Part shown: positions 1 to 8,329 of the stretch, in pieces
How the letters are laid out: each line of letters begins with the position of its first letter
How positions within the stretch are numbered: the stretch's first letter is position 1
Assembly (NCBI GenBank): GCA_018268675.1
Contig: JAFDWB010000094.1
Span: 1 to 64,000 of the forward strand
DNA from: Actinomycetota bacterium
GTDB taxonomy: Bacteria > Actinomycetota > Thermoleophilia > Solirubrobacterales > 70-9
Direction: 5' to 3'
Length of the DNA: 64,000 nucleotides
The notes under the pieces: generated by a model
The model's input: the letters and a program-made list of their open reading frames with translations, nothing else
Told to the model about the DNA's origin: nothing
The model's database searches: none
Position numbers and translations under genes: made by a program

Positions 1-270
1 TGTCCCGGACGTCCGAGGAAGACGGGAGGAAGGGTGACGGACCTCCCGTTCCCCGGCCGACCCCGGTCAGCTGTTCTTTTTGCCGGACTGGTCGGCATAA
101 GGAACAGCTGGAGGGAGAGACGTCCTCGAGGCGACGGCGAATTCCCACTTCGGTGACCGACCCGTGGCCGTCCCGTGACGCCGCCGCGACCCTTTCTCCC
201 TCTCCCCGCACCCTCGGCCGTCTCGGCCGCGGCCACAGCCCGCCAGGGTCGTGGCCGAGACGGCCGCGTC
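1..270 (+). repeat. Multi-hairpin repeat element, copy 1 (cut by the window edge)
   Basis: The right-hand half of a ~490-bp repeat also present at 16619-17117 (inverted) and 51584-52076. Three of its hairpins are visible: one with arm ACGGGAGG, one with arms CAGCTGTTC/GAACAGCTG, and a terminal hairpin with arm GGCCGTCTCGGCC and loop motif CACAGCCCGCCAGG. It ends against the stop codon of the leftward VOC gene, so it may also act as that gene's terminator. No coding signal is convincing here. Confidence 0.8.
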
Positions 271-663
271 CTACCCAGGCGTCGCGCCCTCGTCGCTCGC
301 GCCCGCCTCGACCGGGGCGTAGCGGTGGTGCAGCATCAGGTCGTTGCCGTCGGGATCGGTGAAGAGGGCCATGTGGCAGACGCCGGTGTCGAAGGTCTCG
401 CCGAGGAAGGTGACGCCTTTGGCTTCGAGGTCGGCGCGAGCGGCGGCGACGTCGTCGACGTGGAGGGCGGGGTGGGCGTTCTTCTGGGGCGCGAACTCGA
501 GGCCGAGACGGGCCGGCTCCCAGATCCCGAAGCAGGTGTCGCCGACCCAGAACTCGAACTGGCCGTGGGGGTCGGGGCGCAGCCCGAGGGTCTCCACGTA
601 GAAGCGGCGCGAGCGCTCCGCGTCGGTCGAGGGAACGCCGACAAAGTCCAGCTTGGTGATCAT
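271..663 (-). CDS. VOC (glyoxalase/bleomycin-resistance fold) family protein
   Basis: A 130-residue single-domain vicinal-oxygen-chelate protein. It begins MITKLDFVGVPSTDAERSR and shows the paired beta-alpha-beta layout: an N-terminal FYVETLGL helix and strand, and a C-terminal FTDPDGNDLMLHHRY strand. Family members bind a divalent metal and act as lyases, dioxygenases or resistance proteins; the substrate cannot be told. The ATG at 663 is preferred over longer in-frame starts because GGAG lies about 9 bases upstream and the family starts near this residue. The last residues (EAGASDEGATPG) are disordered. Confidence 0.85.
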   Translation of the reverse strand: MITKLDFVGVPSTDAERSRRFYVETLGLRPDPHGQFEFWVGDTCFGIWEPARLGLEFAPQKNAHPALHVDDVAAARADLEAKGVTFLGETFDTGVCHMALFTDPDGNDLMLHHRYAPVEAGASDEGATPG

Positions 664-715
664 CCGCTCTCCTTCGGGAAGTGGCCGCTCGGGAACACAC
701 TTTAGAGTGGACCTG

Positions 716-1330
716 GTGTCACGTCCCCTCGACAGGCTGCTGTCGCCGTCTCTGCGCGCCGCCGCGCTGATGCCCGCCGCCGTCCTCACCGTCCACCAAC
801 TGCGCTACCTGCTCGCCTTCGGCGGTGAGTCAGGCCAGGAGCTGGAGCAGGAGGGCCACCAGTATCTGGGCGCCCTCGCGGCGCCGATCGCGATGCTGGT
901 GGCGATCGTCGTCGGTCTCTTCTTCGCCCGCCTGGCGGGCGCGCGACGGGACGGCGCGGCCGTCGAGGGCGCGCCGCGCCGCTCTTTCCTGCGCCTGGCG
1001 CTGCTGATCGCCGCCGCCCTGCTGGCGCTCTACTGCTGCCAGGAGCTGCTCGAGGGGATGCTCGCGAGTGGGCACCCGGGCGGCTTCGAGGGCGTCTTCG
1101 GCGCCGGCGGCTGGTGGGCGCCGCCGCTCTCGCTGCTCTGCGGCACCGTCGTCGCCGCGGCCCTGCGCGGGGCGCGCGCGGCGATCCGTTGGGTCGCCTC
1201 CCGCCGGCGCCGCGCCGTCGCCTCCCACGGGCGCCCGGCGCCCGCCCCGCGACCCCGTCGCCTCGTCCTGCCGCGGCCCGTGCCGTTGGCGGGAGCGGCG
1301 GCCGGGCGCGCGCCGCCACTCGCGGTCTAG
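716..1330 (+). CDS. Integral membrane protein at the head of the copper cluster
   Basis: About 204 residues from a GTG at 716; an ATG at 770 (MPAAVLTVHQLRYLLAFGG) is an alternative start. Hydrophobic segments lie around HQLRYLLAF, IAMLVAIVVGLFFARLAG, LRLALLIAAALLALYC and PLSLLCGTVVAAAL, so about four membrane helices, followed by an Arg/Pro-rich tail. Similar proteins opening with HQLRYLLA sit beside CopC/YcnI genes in actinobacteria, which is the only hint of a role in copper or membrane redox. The catalytic function is unknown. The downstream gene begins 47 bases later in the same direction. Confidence 0.65.
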   Translation: MSRPLDRLLSPSLRAAALMPAAVLTVHQLRYLLAFGGESGQELEQEGHQYLGALAAPIAMLVAIVVGLFFARLAGARRDGAAVEGAPRRSFLRLALLIAAALLALYCCQELLEGMLASGHPGGFEGVFGAGGWWAPPLSLLCGTVVAAALRGARAAIRWVASRRRRAVASHGRPAPAPRPRRLVLPRPVPLAGAAAGRAPPLAV

Positions 1331-1377
1331 CCACTCGCGCGCCCCGGCGCGCCGAAACCGCGATCCAAGGAGAAACG

Positions 1378-2091
1378 ATGAGGAGCGCCAGACGGGCGCT
1401 GCTGGTCGCCGCGCTCGCCCTCGTCTGGGCGGCGGCGCCTGCACCTACCCACGCCCTCGCCCACGGGGGCGATCCGAACTACCGGTCGGAGATCGACTCG
1501 ATCCAGCCGCCGCTGCCCGGCGGCGTCTCGATCCAAGTCCTCGACTACGACAGCTACCTGCAGGTGATCGATCGGCACGGCCACGAAGTCGTGCTCTACG
1601 GCTACGAGGGCGAGCCCTACGCGCGGATCGAGCGGGACGGCACCGTGCAGGTGAACCAGCGCTCGCCCGCGACCTACCTGAACGACAGCCGCTTCGGCGA
1701 GGTGACGGTGCCACCGATCGCCGACCCGAAGGCGCCGCCGCAATGGAAGACGGTCGACACCTCGGGGACGTTCATCTGGCACGACCACCGCATGCACTAC
1801 ATGTCGCGCTCGCTGCCGCCGCGGACCGTCGCGGCGAGCGCGAAGACCAAGGTCTTCAGCTACGAGGTCCCGTTGTCGGTGGACGGTCGCCGGACCGCCC
1901 TCCGCGGGACGCTCTGGTGGGTCGGCGGCGCCGGCACCTCGAAGCTGCCGTTCGCGATCGCGGCGATCGTGATCGTCCTCGGCGGCGGCGCACTTGTGCT
2001 GTGGATCCGGCGGCGGCGGGGCGGAGAGGATGGCGCGGGCGGTTCCGGCGAACGGCCCGGCTCGAGCGAGCCCACGGGCGAGGCCTGGTAG
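1378..2091 (+). CDS. Exported, membrane-anchored His/Met-containing protein of the copper cluster
   Basis: A 237-residue protein with an N-terminal signal peptide (RRALLVAALALVWAAAPAP, then HALAHGG) and a C-terminal helix (FAIAAIVIVLGGGALVLWI) followed by basic residues and a disordered tail. The extracytoplasmic domain has a striking WHDHRMHYM segment rich in His and Met that could bind copper (inference). AAGGAG lies 7 bases before the ATG. Its stop abuts the ATG of the CopC-CopD gene, so the two are translationally adjacent. It resembles uncharacterised proteins found beside copC in actinobacteria. Confidence 0.75.
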   Translation: MRSARRALLVAALALVWAAAPAPTHALAHGGDPNYRSEIDSIQPPLPGGVSIQVLDYDSYLQVIDRHGHEVVLYGYEGEPYARIERDGTVQVNQRSPATYLNDSRFGEVTVPPIADPKAPPQWKTVDTSGTFIWHDHRMHYMSRSLPPRTVAASAKTKVFSYEVPLSVDGRRTALRGTLWWVGGAGTSKLPFAIAAIVIVLGGGALVLWIRRRRGGEDGAGGSGERPGSSEPTGEAW

Positions 2092-3936
2092 ATGCGCCGG
2101 CGGTCCCAGACGCGGCGCCTTCGCACTTCACCGCGGTATGCGCGGGTAACCGCGAACGCGTTCGCGGCGCTTGTCGCAGTGGCGCTCCTGGCACCCGCGG
2201 CGGCGTCCGCGCACGCGCGCCTGGAAGGGACCACCCCGCCACAGGGCGCGGTGACGAGGCACGAGCCGGCCGCGGTGATCTTCGAGTTCGACGAGCCGGT
2301 GGAGGGGAGCCTCGGCGCGGTCCGCGTCTACGACTCGGCGGGCGAACGGGTCGACCAGGGCACCACCTTCCACCCCCACGGCGAAGGCCCGAAGCTCGCC
2401 GTCCACCTGCGGCCCGACCTCCCCGACGGCAGCTACACCGCCACCTACCGGGTCGTCTCCGCCGATGGCCACGTCGTCGCCGGCGGCTACGTCTTCTCGG
2501 TCGGCGCGCCCGGCAAGGCGCCCACGGAGACGGTCGGCGAACTCATCAGCGGTGGCGGCAGCGGCACCGTGACCGAGATCGCCTACGGCCTGGCCCGCGT
2601 CCTCGAGTACGTCGCCATCGCGCTCGCCGTCGGTGGCGTCGCCTTCCTCCTGATCTGCCGGCTCCCGGCCCTGGCCGCCGCGACCGGTGTGGGGGAGGAC
2701 TCTCGCCACCTCGCCGCCCGAGCCTTCTCCTCCCGCCTGCGCCTCCTCCTCTGGGCGGCAGCCGCAACCGGCCTGATCGCCGCCGCCGCCCAAATCGTCC
2801 TTGAGGGCGCCGCGGCCGCCGGCGTCACCGTCTTCAGCCTCACGAAGCCAACCCTCGAAGCGACCGTTGAGACCCGCTTCGGCACCGTCTGGGCCTTCGC
2901 TTTCATCGCCTGGCTCGCAATCGGAGCTCTCGCACCGCCCGTGACGAGCGGATCAGGGGACCCCCGAACGAACCTCCCCGCTGTTCGTGAGAGAGGGGGT
3001 CCCCTGATCCGCCCCCTCGCAACGCTTCCGATCACCACGCTCCTGATCGCTGCTCCTCTGGTCTACCTCTGCCTCTGCCCGGCCCTGGCCGGCCACGCCT
3101 CGACCCAGTCCCCCGTCGCCCTGAACTTCCCCGTCAACGCCATCCACGTGGCCGCGATGGCGATCTGGCTTGGTGGGTTGGCGGCGATGTTGCTCGTCCT
3201 GCCGGCGGCTACTCGCTCGGTGGCAGCCGCCGACCGCGCCCGCCTGCTCGCCGGCCCCCTCGCCCGCTTCTCGACCCTCGCCCTCGCGATGGTGACCCTG
3301 ATCCTGGCCACCGGCCTGATCCAGGCCTACGTCTACGTCCGCCACCCCGGGGACCTATTCTCGACCGGCTACGGCCGCGCCGTGCTCGCGAAGTTCCTCC
3401 TGCTGCTCGGCGTGATCGGCGTCGCCGCATACAACCGCCGCGCCTCGGTGCCGCGGCTCGAGGCGATCGCCGAGCGCGGCGCGCCCCCCGGCCTACCCGG
3501 CGTCCTCCTGCGACGCGCCCTGCGCGCCGAGGTGGCGCTGCTGGCGGTCGTGATCGGCGTCACCGCGGCGCTCGCGAGCTCCGCGCCACCGATCTCCGCC
3601 GCGAGCGGTCCCTTCTCGACCTCCACGGCGATGGGGCCGACGACGCTCGGGCTGGACGTCGACCCGGCCCGGGTCGGCGCCAACCAGATCCACCTCTACT
3701 TCTTCGACGCGAAGACCGGTGCCCCGTACCGGCGGGGCAAGGAACTGACCCTCACGGCAACGCTCCCCGCGAAGGAGATCGGGCCGGTGCCGCTCACCGC
3801 CCAGCCCGCCGGGCCGGGCCACTACATCGTCGCCGACGCACAGCTGAACGCCCCCGGCGAGTGGGAGATCGCCCTCGTGCTGCGCGTCTCGGAATTCGAC
3901 CAGCTCGAAAAGACGGTGGAGGTGGGAGTCGGGTGA
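2092..3936 (+). CDS. CopC-CopD fusion, copper resistance/import protein
   Basis: A 614-residue fusion. After a signal sequence (ALVAVALLAPAAASAHARL) comes a CopC-like beta sandwich, residues ~40-150, with the mature N-terminal His and the SADGHVVAGGYVFSV segment that supply copper ligands in CopC. A CopD-type membrane domain follows with about eight helices (e.g. ALAVGGVAFLLICR, AMAIWLGGLAAMLLVLP) and then a C-terminal extracytoplasmic beta domain (~525-614). CopC and CopD work together in periplasmic copper binding and transfer across the membrane. Two repeat hairpins lie inside the frame: one in the signal-sequence coding region, and one adding about 20 residues to a loop between helices near residues 285-307. 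A YcnI gene follows. Confidence 0.9.
   Translation: MRRRSQTRRLRTSPRYARVTANAFAALVAVALLAPAAASAHARLEGTTPPQGAVTRHEPAAVIFEFDEPVEGSLGAVRVYDSAGERVDQGTTFHPHGEGPKLAVHLRPDLPDGSYTATYRVVSADGHVVAGGYVFSVGAPGKAPTETVGELISGGGSGTVTEIAYGLARVLEYVAIALAVGGVAFLLICRLPALAAATGVGEDSRHLAARAFSSRLRLLLWAAAATGLIAAAAQIVLEGAAAAGVTVFSLTKPTLEATVETRFGTVWAFAFIAWLAIGALAPPVTSGSGDPRTNLPAVRERGGPLIRPLATLPITTLLIAAPLVYLCLCPALAGHASTQSPVALNFPVNAIHVAAMAIWLGGLAAMLLVLPAATRSVAAADRARLLAGPLARFSTLALAMVTLILATGLIQAYVYVRHPGDLFSTGYGRAVLAKFLLLLGVIGVAAYNRRASVPRLEAIAERGAPPGLPGVLLRRALRAEVALLAVVIGVTAALASSAPPISAASGPFSTSTAMGPTTLGLDVDPARVGANQIHLYFFDAKTGAPYRRGKELTLTATLPAKEIGPVPLTAQPAGPGHYIVADAQLNAPGEWEIALVLRVSEFDQLEKTVEVGVG
2117..2159 (+). repeat. Leader hairpin repeat, copy 1 (pair with 40407-40449)
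   Basis: A 43-base hairpin within the signal-sequence codons of the CopC-CopD gene. It shares the outer arm TTCGC/GCGAA, the tip TATGCG and the downstream GCGAACGCG with the copy at 40407-40449, while the inner stem bases differ in a partly compensatory way. It encodes the segment YARVTANAFAAL. Confidence 0.6.
2948..3012 (+). repeat. In-frame palindrome with conserved 29-base loop, copy 1
   Basis: A perfect 18-bp stem (2948-2965 with 2995-3012) encloses a 29-base loop (2966-2994) carrying ACGAACCTCCCCGC then GTTCGTGAGAGA. The loop matches that of the palindrome at 34316-34384 at 27 of 29 bases, although the stems are unrelated. The insertion is in frame in the CopC-CopD gene. Confidence 0.85.
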
Positions 3937-3964
3937 GCGCCTCGTCCACGAAGAAAGGAACCAG

Positions 3965-4615
3965 ATGAAAGCCAAGACAGTCGTCCCGGGTGCGCTGCTC
4001 GCGTTGGCCCTGCTCGTCCCCGCGGCGGCGCGGGCCCACGTCACCGTGCAGCCGAGCGAAGCCCCAGCGGGCGCCTACGCGGTGCTCGACGTGCGGGTGC
4101 CGAACGAGACCGACCACGCGAACACGACCAAGGTAGCGGTCCAGTTCCCGGCGGGGTTCGGGCAGGTTTCCTACCAGCCTGTCCCCGGCTGGCGGGTGCG
4201 GGTCGTCCGCGACAAGCCGGCGAAGCCGATCCAGACCGACGACGGCCCGATCACCGAAGGCGTCCGCGAGGTGATCCTCAGCGGGAGCTTGCCGCCAGGC
4301 CGGTTCCAAGACTTCCCGCTGTCTATGCAGATCCCCGGGAAGCCGGGCGAGGAGCTGACCTTCAAGGCGCTCCAGACCTACGACGATGGCGAAGTCGTCC
4401 GCTGGATCGGCGGGCCGGAAAGCGAACACCCGGCGCCGCGGGTGCTGGTCACGGCGGTGACGGAACCGGGGCGGACTGCGAGCGCGCTGGCCGGGGAGGC
4501 GAACGATTCCGGCTCGAGCGACGACGGCCTCGCGATCGCCGCGCTCCCCATCGCCGCGATCGCGCTGATCGTCGCGGCCGCGGCGCTTCTCGGGGCGCGG
4601 CGGAGGGCCGCGTGA
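3965..4615 (+). CDS. ycnI: YcnI-family (DUF1775) copper-binding protein
   Basis: A 216-residue exported protein: signal peptide (ALLALALLVPAAARA) ending at the mature sequence HVTVQPSEAPAG, a DUF1775 beta domain to about residue 165, a disordered linker and a C-terminal anchor helix (LAIAALPIAAIALIVAAAALL). In this family the mature N-terminal His chelates Cu(II), as in Bacillus YcnI, and members are encoded beside CopC/CopD, as here. AGGAA lies upstream of the ATG and the gap to the CopC-CopD gene is 28 bases, consistent with one operon. Confidence 0.92.
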   Translation: MKAKTVVPGALLALALLVPAAARAHVTVQPSEAPAGAYAVLDVRVPNETDHANTTKVAVQFPAGFGQVSYQPVPGWRVRVVRDKPAKPIQTDDGPITEGVREVILSGSLPPGRFQDFPLSMQIPGKPGEELTFKALQTYDDGEVVRWIGGPESEHPAPRVLVTAVTEPGRTASALAGEANDSGSSDDGLAIAALPIAAIALIVAAAALLGARRRAA

Positions 4616-4623
4616 GCCGCGCC

Positions 4624-5445
4624 CTACGGCAACCCGGGGTCGAAGCTCACCGACCAGACGCTCATCCCCGCTTCGGGGACGAGCGTGACGGTGTGGGCGC
4701 CGTGGCGCTCGTGCGCCGCCAGCTCATAGATGCCGGGCCCGGGGATCTCGAGCGCGCCGCGGTCCTCGCCGTCGACGCCGACCGCGAGCGACCCGTACCC
4801 CTCGACCGTCGCCCACACGCCGCCCGCTTCGTATTCGACCGCCAGCTCGTCGGCCTCCTCGCCGGCGATCCAGGGATGCTCCCAGCCGCCGCCGGGGAAG
4901 ACCTCGGCGCTCGGCGCGATCACCCGCGCGTTCGGCGCGTCCTCGGGCCGCAGCGGCGCCATCGGCGCGGGCAGCGGCCGCAGCGCGTCGGCCTCGCGCA
5001 GCTCCTCCTGGATCGCCATCTCGGTCCCGAGGTAATCGCCCTCGCCGAAGTGGACCCAGGTGAGCGCTCCGCCCAGCGACCAGAGGAAGAGGCTTGGCCA
5101 GCCTTCGCAGCCGTAGAGGTGCCACAGCTCGCGCTCCGCGTCGATCGCGACCGGGAATTCGACCCCGAGCCGTCCCAGCCCCGCGGCCACCGCCTCGCGC
5201 TCGGCCCCGAAGGGAAAGCGCGGCGATTGCACGCCGATCACCGAGAGCCCGGCGTCGCGGTAGCGCCGCGCCCACTCGCCGAGGTAGGGGAGGGTGCGGA
5301 CGCTGTTCAGCTGCGCGAAGTCGAGGAAGTGGACGATCGCCGGCCCGCCCGCGGTGAGCGCCGGCATCGAGTCCGGTTCGGCGCCGATCCACTCGATCCC
5401 CGCGGGCAGGTCGGGTGCGGCGATGTTGTCGCGGCCTGGGCGCAC
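4624..5445 (-). CDS. Thioredoxin-fold protein lacking the CxxC, with C-terminal DipZ-like domain
   Basis: A 273-residue cytoplasmic-looking protein. Residues ~35-150 resemble a TlpA/NHL-type thioredoxin domain (PAIVHFLDFAQLNSVRTLPYL, then VIGVQSPRFPFGAE and a later WPSLFLW with a cis-Pro), but the redox CxxC position reads QLNS, so it cannot act as a dithiol oxidoreductase. The C-terminal ~110 residues form a beta domain like that fused to DipZ/NHL proteins. No signal peptide is visible. It is convergent with ycnI and divergent from the membrane gene at 5496. A binding or scaffold role is possible; the function is unknown. Confidence 0.7.
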   Translation of the reverse strand: MRPGRDNIAAPDLPAGIEWIGAEPDSMPALTAGGPAIVHFLDFAQLNSVRTLPYLGEWARRYRDAGLSVIGVQSPRFPFGAEREAVAAGLGRLGVEFPVAIDAERELWHLYGCEGWPSLFLWSLGGALTWVHFGEGDYLGTEMAIQEELREADALRPLPAPMAPLRPEDAPNARVIAPSAEVFPGGGWEHPWIAGEEADELAVEYEAGGVWATVEGYGSLAVGVDGEDRGALEIPGPGIYELAAHERHGAHTVTLVPEAGMSVWSVSFDPGLP

Positions 5446-5495
5446 GGGCGGACGTTATCCGGGAGCGCCGCGGCGCGGCGCCGGGGTGCCCTCCG

Positions 5496-6896
5496 ATGAA
5501 CATCGCCCTGCCGTACGCCCACGCCCTGGTCGCCAAGCAGGACCTGCCGATCCCCGCCTGGCTCTTCGCCTGGGGGGCGTCGATCGTCCTCGTCGTCTCC
5601 TTCTTCGCCCTCTCCGCCGCCTGGCGCAGGCCCCGGCTCGAGCAGGAACGCTGGCGCCCCGCGCCGGCCTGGCTGACCGCGGTCCTGCGCGCCTGGCCGG
5701 TCCAGCTCCTCTGCGGCGGCCTCGCCGTCTTCCTCCTCGCGGTCGGCATCTACTCCGGCATCCACGGCACCGAAGCCCCGGACCGGAACTTCGCGATCAC
5801 CGTCTTCTTCGTCACCGTCTGGATCGGCTTCCCGCTGGTCTCGGCGCTCTGCGGCGACGTGTTCGGGGCCTTCAACCCGTGGCGGGCGATTGCCCGGGTC
5901 GCCGGCGGTGCCTACCGGCTCGCCGCGGGGCGCCGCCCGAGCCACCTCGCCTACCCGGCGCGCCTCGGCCGCTGGCCCGCCGCGGTCGGCCTGCTCGCCT
6001 TCGTCTGGCTCGAGGTCGTCTACGGCTCGAGCGGCGGTGTCGCGGTCGGCCTCGAACCCGGCGCGGCGGGCGTCGCCGCCTGCGCCTACAGCGTCTACAC
6101 GCTGGCGATGATGGCCCTCTTCGGCTGCGAGGAGTGGTGCGCGCGGGGCGAGATCTTCTCGGTCTACTTCGGGATGTTCGCCCGGCTCGCGCCGTTCGGG
6201 GTGAAGGAGGGGCGGATCGGCCGCCGCCGGCCGCTCGCCGCCGCGACCCGCTGGGCGACGGGCGTCCCCGGCTCCGCCGCGGTCGTGATCGCCTCGATCG
6301 CCACGACCAGCTTCGACGGGGCCGAGGACGGCGCCTACAAAGCTCCCTTGGAAACCGGCGGCAGGTGGGTCGGCGACGCCGGCGCCGGCCCGCTGGCGAC
6401 GATCCGCATCACCGACACCATCTTCATGGCCGGGACCGTCGCCGGGATCGCGATCGTCTACCTCCTCGGGGTGCGCGGTATGCGCTCGGTCCCCGGCGCG
6501 CCGCCCTTCAAGGTCCTCGCCCGCGGCTTCGCCCACACCCTGATCCCGATCGCCCTCGCCTACCTCGTCGCCCACTACTTCAGCCTCCTCGTCTACCAGG
6601 AGCAGGCCCAGTTCACCTACCTGCTCTCCGACCCCCTCGGCACGGCGACGACCGACCTCTTCGGCACCGCCGAATCGGGGATCGACTTCGGTGCCCTCAC
6701 CCCGAACGCCATCTGGTACGTGCAGGTCGCCGCCCTCCTGGTCGGCCACGGCCTCGGCCTGACCCTGGCCCACGACCGCGCCCTCGTCTACTGGCCCGAC
6801 TACCGCCGCGCCTCCCGCTCCCAGTACTGGATGCTCGCGGTGATGGTCGCCCTCACCTGCTTCGGCCTCTACCTGCTCTCGATCGGGGCGAGCTGA
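5496..6896 (+). CDS. Polytopic membrane protein of the actinobacterial 'fenitrothion hydrolase'-annotated family
   Basis: A 466-residue protein with about ten hydrophobic segments. The opening HALVAKQDLPIPAWLFAWGASIVLVVS is characteristic of a family often annotated as fenitrothion hydrolase in actinobacteria; that name comes from annotation transfer and I cannot confirm any hydrolase motif. The ATG at 5496 is chosen over an upstream start because the family begins here. The next gene overlaps its stop by one base, so they are co-translated. Its position beside the copper genes suggests a metal or respiratory-membrane role (inference). Confidence 0.7.
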   Translation: MNIALPYAHALVAKQDLPIPAWLFAWGASIVLVVSFFALSAAWRRPRLEQERWRPAPAWLTAVLRAWPVQLLCGGLAVFLLAVGIYSGIHGTEAPDRNFAITVFFVTVWIGFPLVSALCGDVFGAFNPWRAIARVAGGAYRLAAGRRPSHLAYPARLGRWPAAVGLLAFVWLEVVYGSSGGVAVGLEPGAAGVAACAYSVYTLAMMALFGCEEWCARGEIFSVYFGMFARLAPFGVKEGRIGRRRPLAAATRWATGVPGSAAVVIASIATTSFDGAEDGAYKAPLETGGRWVGDAGAGPLATIRITDTIFMAGTVAGIAIVYLLGVRGMRSVPGAPPFKVLARGFAHTLIPIALAYLVAHYFSLLVYQEQAQFTYLLSDPLGTATTDLFGTAESGIDFGALTPNAIWYVQVAALLVGHGLGLTLAHDRALVYWPDYRRASRSQYWMLAVMVALTCFGLYLLSIGAS

Positions 6897-7051
6897 TGCC
6901 GAGCGCGATCGCCGTCCCGGCCGCCCACCTCGGTCACTGGGCCTGGGTCTTCTACGCGATCCCGATCCTGATCGTGATCGGCGGGATCATCCGCTCCACC
7001 GGCGCCGAGAAGAAGCGCGAACGCGAAGAAGAGAAGGGCAAGCGCCGTTAG
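6896..7051 (+). CDS. Small single-helix membrane protein
   Basis: A 51-residue protein: MPSAIAVPAAHLGHWAWVFY, then a helix (AIPILIVIGGIIRS) and a charged KKREREEEKGKRR tail. Its ATG overlaps the stop of the preceding polytopic membrane gene (TGATG), a classic coupled arrangement, so it is probably a small subunit or stabiliser of that protein. The function is unknown. Confidence 0.75.
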   Translation: MPSAIAVPAAHLGHWAWVFYAIPILIVIGGIIRSTGAEKKREREEEKGKRR

Positions 7052-7170
7052 GGGACGGCGTGGGCCAGCCTCGCAAGGACGCAGGGAGCGAGACGAGGGG
7101 AGCGCACTCCGGTGCGTGACCCGAAGGCGCGCGACCGAGGACACCGCGAGGCGCCCCCATGCCGCTCCCT
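7050..7170. repeat. Long palindrome filling the gap between convergent stop codons (family A, copy 1)
   Basis: Arms at the two ends (GGCGTGGG with CCCATGCC, then GCCTCGC with GCGAGGC) enclose conserved inner segments GCAAGGACGCAGGGAGCGA and GCGACCGAGGAC. The same inner segments occur at 31923-32028 with different outer arms. It spans exactly from the stop of the small membrane gene to the stop of sufD and probably ends transcription from both sides. Confidence 0.75.
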
Positions 7171-8329
7171 AGAGGATCTCGGCGAGGCGGCGCTCGAGGG
7201 CGGCGGAGATCTCGTCGCGGACCGGGCCCTCGGCGAGGCGTTCGACCAGGGCCTCGAGGAAGCCTTCGATCACCAGGGTCTTCGCCGCCGCCTCGGAGAG
7301 GCCGCGGGAGGTGAGGTAGAAGAGCTGGTCCTTGTCGACCTGGGCGATCGCCGCGGCGTGGGTGCAGCGGACGTCATCGGCGAGGATCTCGAGGCCGGGG
7401 ATCGCGTCGGCGTGCGCCTCGGGGGAGAGGAGGAGGTTGCGGCTCTCCTGGAAGGCGTCGGTCTGCTGGGCGCCGGGATCGACCTTGATCATCCCGCGCC
7501 AGACGGCCGTCGAGCCCGCGGCGAGGACGCCGCGGAAGGCGAGGTCGGAGTTGGTGTGCGCCGCCGCGTGCTCCTGGGTCGTGTCGTAGTCGAGGTGCTG
7601 GCCCGGGCCGCCCGCGTAGCCGCCGGTCACCCGCGCCTCCGACCCCTGGCCGGCGAGCTTGGTCTCCATCCGCACCTTGCCGCGGGCCGAGCCGAAGCCG
7701 AGCGCCGCCCAGTCGAGCCGCCCGTCGCGCTCCACCTGGGCGCGCTGGGTGGCGAAGATCCACGCGTTCTCGGAGATGTCCTGGGTGTTGACGTAGCGCA
7801 GCGTCGCGCCCTGGCCGACCGACAGCTCGACCACCGAGTTGAGCAGCGCGTCGACCTCGTCGTCGGGCGAGGACCAGTGCTCCCAGACCTCGGCTTCGGC
7901 GCCCTCCTCGAGCACGATCAGCGTGCGCCAGCTGACCGCCGCGCCGCTCGCGTCGACCGGCACCTCGATCCGCACCGGCTCGCTCAGCTTCGCCCCGCGC
8001 GGCACGTGCACGAGCACGCCGTCGCGCCAGCCGGCCTCGTTGCGGGCCACGAAGGGGTCCTCGACCGGCACCAGCGACCCGAGCTTCTCCTCGAGCAGCG
8101 CGCCGTGGGTCTCGATCGCCGCGGCCAGCGAGACCACCGTCGCGCCCTCGCCGCCGCTCGTCTCGACCGTCGCGTCGGTGCCCGTGTAGGCGTCGAGGTC
8201 GAGGCTCGCCAGGTCGGTGAATTCCCAGCCCTTCACCCGCTGGTCGGGGAGGGGGAGGGTCTCGACCAACGCCGCGCCCTGCCGCCGCCGCTCCTCCAGC
8301 CAGGCCGGCTCAACGGCGAGCTCAGCCAA
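7169..8329 (-). CDS. sufD: SufD, Fe-S cluster scaffold subunit
   Basis: A 386-residue SufB/SufD-family protein with the right-handed beta-helix core typical of the family and a C-terminal [29 protein letters not shown]-like segment (seen as [20 protein letters not shown]). In the SufBC2D complex it pairs with SufB, and with SufC ATPase it builds and transfers Fe-S clusters in the cytoplasm. The TTG start at 8329 overlaps the sufB stop by 8 bases, so translation is coupled. Downstream is a palindromic terminator-like element. Confidence 0.95.
   Translation of the reverse strand: MAELAVEPAWLEERRRQGAALVETLPLPDQRVKGWEFTDLASLDLDAYTGTDATVETSGGEGATVVSLAAAIETHGALLEEKLGSLVPVEDPFVARNEAGWRDGVLVHVPRGAKLSEPVRIEVPVDASGAAVSWRTLIVLEEGAEAEVWEHWSSPDDEVDALLNSVVELSVGQGATLRYVNTQDISENAWIFATQRAQVERDGRLDWAALGFGSARGKVRMETKLAGQGSEARVTGGYAGGPGQHLDYDTTQEHAAAHTNSDLAFRGVLAAGSTAVWRGMIKVDPGAQQTDAFQESRNLLLSPEAHADAIPGLEILADDVRCTHAAAIAQVDKDQLFYLTSRGLSEAAAKTLVIEGFLEALVERLAEGPVRDEISAALERRLAEIL

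Noticed and set aside
4612-5499. Long rightward frame opposite the thioredoxin-fold gene
   Set aside because: It is an antisense shadow in high-GC DNA; the minus-strand protein has recognisable domains.
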